Source of the DNA: JBOHER01 sp050701115
GTDB lineage: Bacteria > Actinomycetota > Actinomycetes > Mycobacteriales > Pseudonocardiaceae
Direction: 5' to 3'
Length of the DNA: 11,554 bases
NCBI GenBank assembly: GCA_050701115.1
Contig: JBOHER010000263.1
Location: 1-11,554, forward strand
Shown here: positions 7,781 through 11,554 of the stretch, piece by piece
Layout: each line of letters opens with the position of its first letter
How positions within the stretch are numbered: the first letter of the stretch is position 1
Made by a program: the position numbers and the translations under genes
Notes under the pieces: model-generated
Databases searched by the model: none
Told to the model about the DNA's origin: nothing
What the model saw: only the letters and a program-made list of their open reading frames with translations

Positions 7781-9145
7781 ATGGGCAAGCGGAATCGGGA
7801 GAAGCGCGCGGCCAAGAAACGCAACCGGCTGCGCCACGGTCCCACGGCCCCACGCGGGGACTACTTCGGCTTCCAGGAGGACTCCGGCGGGGACGGGTTC
7901 ACCGACCAGTTCCGGTCCGAGCAGCTACCTCCCCCAGCCGAGGCACTGGCCGAGACACTGATCGCGGCCGCCCATAGACACTTCGCAGGTGATGCCTCCG
8001 CTGCTCCCGCCTGCGCCGCAGAGCGCAGCCGAGGCCAGTTCGGGCATCAGGCGCAGACCGTGGGCAGCGCCGCCGGTATCGCACTGGCTAAGGTACTCGA
8101 CAGGGTGTGGCAGTCCGGTTGGCTGCCCGTTGACGTGTGGGAGGTCGCTCGGCGGTGCGCGGGGGAGGACGCCGCCAGTCTCGTCATCGACACCATCGCG
8201 GCCGACACCGCGCGCCACGCATCCGCCACGGTGCACGAGCGCTGGGGGGCGCAGGTTCGCCAGTTGGACGCCGTCGTCTGGTGGGACCGCGATCGCCCAC
8301 AGCTCGGCCAATGGGCACAGCGGCAGGCCATGAGCTTGGAGCAGGCGATAACCGTCGTGATCACGCTGCTAGCCGAGTTGATGACGCTACCTGAGCTGCC
8401 GCAGATCCTGCCCCCGCCCGGAACCGCGACCCGGCACGCGACCGCATCGGCTGCGGGAGTCGATCAGAAGATCCTCACCAGAGTTCGCTCACTGCTGGCC
8501 AAGGCCGAATCGACGCAGTTCCCCGACGAAGCCGAAGCGTTGTCGGCGAAGGCGCAGGAGCTGATGAACCGGCACGCGTTCGAGCGCGCGCTGCTCGATG
8601 CAGATGCGCACAAACCCCAGCTGGCAACCTCGAGCAGGCTGTGGCTGGACAATCCCTATCTGGATGCCAAGTCGCATCTGGTTGCCGAGATCGCCAGAGC
8701 CAACCGGTGCCGGACGGTGTTCTACAAACAGTTCGGCTTCGTCGCGCTGGTCGGCGAAGAGCTGGACCTGGAGATCACCGAGCTGCTGGCCACCTCGCTG
8801 CTGGTACAGGCCACCCGAGCGATGCTCGCCGAAGGTCGCCACACGACCCGCACCGGGGTGTCCCGCACCCAGTCCTTCCGTCGGTCGTTCCTGGTCTCCT
8901 ACGCGGTGCAGGTCGGCGAACGTCTCAAGGAGGCAGGCGCGGCCGCCCATGACCGGTCGGACGACGCCCGGCTGCTCCCGGTACTGGCTGACCGCAGCAG
9001 GGCTGTCGAGGACACCTTCCAGGCGATGTTCAGTCATACCGTGCAGAAGTCAGTGACGATCAGCAACGGGGCGGGCTGGCACGCCGGTCGCGTGGCCGCT
9101 GATCGCGCGGACCTGAAGATCAACCGCAGCGCGCTCAGTGCCTGA
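7781..9145 (+). CDS. DUF2786 domain-containing protein
   Basis: The function is unknown. The 454-residue product opens with a very basic stretch, MGKRNREKRAAKKRNRLRHG, carrying ten Lys/Arg in the first 18 residues, which suggests nucleic-acid contact. The DUF2786 signature lies at about residues 227-270 (KILTRVRSLLAKAESTQFPDEAEALSAKAQ, split here by family helix boundaries). A C-terminal region follows with VALVGEELDLEITELLATSLLVQATRAML and SFRRSFLVSYAVQVGERL, matching the domain that usually follows DUF2786 in actinobacterial and phage proteins. The frame is open back to a GTG at 7634, but I chose ATG 7781 because GAGGTGAAGGG precedes it at good spacing and the basic N-terminus begins there. 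The gene is divergent from paaZ. No membrane segment or signal peptide is visible. A link to phenylacetate metabolism is not indicated. Confidence 0.85.
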   Translation: MGKRNREKRAAKKRNRLRHGPTAPRGDYFGFQEDSGGDGFTDQFRSEQLPPPAEALAETLIAAAHRHFAGDASAAPACAAERSRGQFGHQAQTVGSAAGIALAKVLDRVWQSGWLPVDVWEVARRCAGEDAASLVIDTIAADTARHASATVHERWGAQVRQLDAVVWWDRDRPQLGQWAQRQAMSLEQAITVVITLLAELMTLPELPQILPPPGTATRHATASAAGVDQKILTRVRSLLAKAESTQFPDEAEALSAKAQELMNRHAFERALLDADAHKPQLATSSRLWLDNPYLDAKSHLVAEIARANRCRTVFYKQFGFVALVGEELDLEITELLATSLLVQATRAMLAEGRHTTRTGVSRTQSFRRSFLVSYAVQVGERLKEAGAAAHDRSDDARLLPVLADRSRAVEDTFQAMFSHTVQKSVTISNGAGWHAGRVAADRADLKINRSALSA

Positions 9146-9147
9146 GC
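9133..9147. terminator. Small hairpin at the DUF2786 stop codon
   Basis: GCTCAG (9133-9138) and CTGAGC (9142-9147) pair exactly around a TGC loop and enclose the TGA stop at 9143-9145. The stem is short and has no T-tract, so termination is only possible. Confidence 0.25.
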
Positions 9148-9260
9148 CATCGGCAACGGATCCTGCTAACCGCCTGCGACCGGCGATCGGACATGTCATG
9201 ATCCGTGACCAGACGGTGGCTTGGCGTGCGACCACGTCAACGGCAAGAGAGGCCAAGGGA

Positions 9261-9575
9261 GTGAACGGCTACCAGGCTCAGATCGATGCTCTCCGGTCAG
9301 CGGCGAAGGCGGCTCGATCAGCTGCCGAACAAGTGTCAGGTGTGGACCTCCCCGGCGCGGTGAGCGAAGCGGGCGCCGGAATGCCTGGGGCGCGCAGTGT
9401 GCGGTCTTTCTCAACCCTGGGCAATGCGTGGCGTGCAAACATCGAGGGGTGGGTAGCTCAAGCCGAAGGGTACGCGGACGCCCTCACCACCACGGCAGGC
9501 AGCTACAGTTCGAACGAAGATGCCGCTGCGCATGACTTCACTGCTTTCCGCGGTGGAGGGGCGAGGGCGGAGTAG
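9261..9575 (+). CDS. Small EspC/WXG100-like protein, possible type VII secretion partner
   Basis: This is a 104-residue, Ala-rich, mostly helical protein without a signal peptide. It opens with VNGYQAQIDALRSAAKAARSAAEQ, has a central Gly/Pro break around DLPGAVSEAGAGMPGA, then a second helix with NAWRANIEGWVAQAEGYADAL and ends in a DAAAHDF-type tail. This two-helix layout and length fit EspC/ESAT-6-like proteins of actinobacterial type VII (ESX) systems. The assignment rests on pattern, not on a diagnostic motif. The start is GTG 9261, with GAGAGG eight bases upstream; a GTG at 9138 in the same frame overlaps the DUF2786 stop region and adds a non-helical tail, so I reject it. The TAG stop abuts the ATG of the next gene, indicating co-transcription and a likely functional pair. 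Confidence 0.7.
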   Translation: MNGYQAQIDALRSAAKAARSAAEQVSGVDLPGAVSEAGAGMPGARSVRSFSTLGNAWRANIEGWVAQAEGYADALTTTAGSYSSNEDAAAHDFTAFRGGGARAE

Positions 9576-11286
9576 ATGGTCAGCTTCGGGGACGTACGGC
9601 AATGGCGAGCGGAACCACTCGACTCTGCCGAACAGAATCTCAAGGGACGATCCGAGAAACTACTTGGGTTAGCTGACGAGTTCACCGCGATGGGAATGCC
9701 TGCTGGGTGGGGCAGGCGACGCCTCGGATGCGGCCGCGGGCAGGCGGAAGCAGATCACGGACCGGATGGAGCAGATCGTTGCTGGTGTGTCAGCGTCACG
9801 GTCCGCGCTCATGCAGGCAGCCGACGCCGTGATCGGACTCGAGCGCGGCGTTGAGGAGGCAGAAGTCCTCGCCCGCGCGCACGGATTCGCCATCGGCCAG
9901 GATGGCTTGGTCAACGATGTCGCACCGCCGCAGAACGTGCCTGCGGACCAAGCGGACGAGATCCAGCGCGAGCGGGAACGGATCAAGGCTGAGCTCGTCG
10001 ACCGGGTGGAACAAATCCTGCGTCGAGCCAACGACATCGACAACGACCTCGCCGGAGTGCTCGGCAAGGTCATCAATGGCGAGATCAACGATGGCGGAGC
10101 TACCGACCTCGCGAGCGCCGCCGCCGCGGGAGCAGGTCAGGGTGGGCTTTCGGTCCTCGAACCCCCACCGGGGAAGGGAACGCCCGGAGACAACGCAGGC
10201 TGGTGGGACACCCTGTCGGATGCGGAGAAGAAGCAGATCATCGAGAAACATCCGGAATGGATCGGCAACCGAGACGGCGTTCCCTTCGGCGCGCGCGACG
10301 AGGCGAACCGCAGCCTTCTTGTCACCGAGAAGGCACGATTGCAGGAAGAGGCCCGCCGTCTCCAGGCGGATCTCGACGACAACACGTTCGGCGGCCTGTT
10401 CACCAACGCCGACGCCAGGCTTGATCAGGTGAGGGAGAAGCTCGACGCGATCACAGCCATCGAAAAAACCCTGGCCCAACCGGGTGAACGGCAGCTGCTG
10501 TTGCTGGATACGTCGAACGAACGCGCCGAGGCCGCGATCGCGAACGGCAACGTGGACACCGCCGACCACGTCGCGGTCTTCACACCCGGACTGACCTCGA
10601 ACGTGCCGGACAGCATGGTCAACTATGACAACGACATGGACCAACTTCAGTTCCGCTCCGAAGACGAACTTTCGCGCTACGGGAAAGACCCGTCGGTGGC
10701 CACCGTGACGTGGATCGGCTACCAGGCACCCCAATGGAGCGAGACGATCATCGATGAGAACTCGGTGACCGATGACTACGCGGCCAAGAAGGGCGCGGAG
10801 AAGCTGGCACCGTTCCTCCAAGGCATCGATACGGCGCGCGACACGGACGCCCACCTCACCGCATTGGGTCACTCCTACGGCTCAACCACGACCGGACTTG
10901 CCCTGCGACAGAACACCGGCGTTGACGAAGCGGTGTTCTTCGGCTCGCCGGGGCTTGGCACCGACGACCTGGACGACCTCAAGGTTCCCGACGGCCACTC
11001 CACCTACATCGAGGCCAAGTGGGACGGGGTCGGCGATCTCGGGCGCTTCGGGTTCGACCCCAGCCATCTGGAGGGCATGCAACACGGCTCGTCCGCCGAG
11101 GCCAGACACCCGGTCACCGACCGCCCCTTGGCGGGAGTGACCGGACACAGCGCGTACCTCCAAGACGGAAGCACCAGTCAATACAACATGAGCGTCGTCG
11201 TCGGAGGCATGCCGGACAAGATGGTGACCGGTAACGACCGCGGCGTGACCGATGTCCTCTCATGGCCGATCCCGGGAACCTACTGA
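9576..11286 (+). CDS. WXG100-DUF1023 alpha/beta hydrolase, frameshifted
   Basis: Two frames together encode one protein. From ATG 9576 (GGAG four bases upstream) the first 45 residues form a WXG100-like helix (VRQWRAEPLDSAEQNLKGRSEKLLGLADEF). The frame then leaves the expected sequence at a four-G run (9709-9712). Dropping one G gives Trp-Ala-Gly-Asp-Ala-Ser-Asp and continues to the TGA at 11286, for about 569 residues. The second helix and a linker are followed by a DUF1023-type alpha/beta hydrolase domain: VAVFTPGL, the nucleophile elbow GHSYGS (Ser433 in restored numbering), FFGSPGLG, and probable His524 in GVTGHSAYL. As read, the upstream frame gives only a 92-residue product (9576-9854). 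The remaining 506 residues could start at ATG 9766, but no ribosome-binding site precedes it. The break may be a sequencing error, a real mutation or phase variation. The substrate is unknown. Confidence 0.8.
9709..9712 (+). other. Frameshift site in the WXG motif
   Basis: The sequence TGGGGCAGG reads Trp-Gly-Arg in the upstream frame. With one G removed it reads Trp-Ala-Gly, restoring both a WXG motif and the frame of the 506-residue downstream part. The downstream frame has a stop at 9670-9672, so the join must lie between there and the upstream frame's stop at 9852-9854. Confidence 0.8.
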
Positions 11287-11554
11287 TGAACTTGCGACGA
11301 GTGATACTGACCCTGATGTCTGCCGTGGTACTGCTGGTGACCGGCTGCCAATCCGATGCATCGAAGGACGAAGAAGTGAACGCACTGTTCGGCGAGTTGA
11401 TGAAACGACCGCACATCGAAGCCATGGAGGCGGACTACCTCGGCATGATGGCGACGATCCGGGACACGCTCATCGCTGAGATCGGCGTCGAACCCTGGGC
11501 GCCGGCCCGCGAGCCGATCAGCGGTTCTGGCTGTGGCGGAGACCTCGCGAGCCT
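11286..11554 (+). CDS. Lipoprotein, N-terminal part (LppA-like), cut by window end
   Basis: ATG 11286 overlaps the hydrolase TGA by one base (TGATG), so the two are translationally coupled. The frame runs open to the window end (89 codons visible). The N-terminus has Arg4-Arg5, a hydrophobic core (VILTLMSAVVLLV) and a lipobox ending VTGC, with Cys21 as the lipidation site. The mature part contains a helical stretch (NALFGELMKRPHIEAMEADYLGM) and ISGSGCGGDLAS. This resembles LppA-type actinobacterial lipoproteins of unknown function, but that family call is tentative. It is predicted to be anchored on the outer face of the cytoplasmic membrane, where it could receive, present or neutralise the neighbouring hydrolase. 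Confidence 0.75.
   Translation, partial: MNLRRVILTLMSAVVLLVTGCQSDASKDEEVNALFGELMKRPHIEAMEADYLGMMATIRDTLIAEIGVEPWAPAREPISGSGCGGDLAS

Noticed and set aside
9174..9202. Possible promoter (CTGCGA, 17 bases, CATGAT) before the EspC-like gene
   Set aside because: Both hexamers match the consensus poorly, too weak to list as a feature.
9766..11286. Treating ATG 9766 as the true start of the hydrolase
   Set aside because: There is no ribosome-binding site, and coding-type sequence in the same frame continues upstream to the G run, where it joins the 9576 frame at a WXG motif.

Overview
The window looks like a chromosomal segment of a high-GC actinomycete. The reasons are strong G/C bias at third codon positions, GTG starts, 1-4 base gene overlaps, an E3 protein closely matching what I recall of the mycobacterial Lpd sequence, and a WXG100/DUF1023/lipoprotein cluster. 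A Pseudonocardiales-type genome is plausible, but I cannot fix the genus.

Bases 1-209 hold no confident gene. They contain a perfect 13-bp-stem hairpin (110-139) and a second, looser hairpin (155-198) just past the 3' end of lpdA. Bases 210-7564 form a minus-strand block read in the order paaZ-paaA-paaB-paaC-paaD-paaE-lpdA. PaaABCE is the multicomponent monooxygenase that epoxidises the ring of phenylacetyl-CoA. PaaD is its maturation factor. PaaZ hydrolyses the oxepin ring and oxidises the resulting aldehyde. LpdA is a general E3 dihydrolipoamide dehydrogenase and is probably partly or wholly expressed from its own promoter. The paa genes are joined by 1-4 base overlaps except paaC-paaD. There, about 95 bp including a perfect 28-bp direct repeat has separated genes that once overlapped. 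A TetR/PaaR-like imperfect palindrome next to a -10-like hexamer (7598-7620) is the likely control point. The regulator, the CoA ligase PaaK and the later beta-oxidation enzymes are not in the window.

A DUF2786 protein (7781-9145, plus strand) is transcribed divergently from paaZ. Downstream on the same strand is a compact cluster resembling type VII secretion cargo: a 104-residue EspC/WXG100-like protein (9261-9575), a WXG100-DUF1023 alpha/beta hydrolase (9576-11286), and the N-terminal part of a lipoprotein (11286 to the window end). The hydrolase frame is broken by an apparent one-base expansion of a G run (9709-9712). Removing one G restores a Trp-Ala-Gly (WXG) motif and joins the two halves into one protein of about 569 residues.

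The most notable items are the repeat-bounded insertion inside the paa operon, the frameshift exactly in the WXG motif, and the secretion-like hydrolase/lipoprotein cassette. The gap between paaE and lpdA also holds a hairpin, a 22-bp imperfect palindrome, a perfect DnaA-box sequence and a candidate leaderless promoter.
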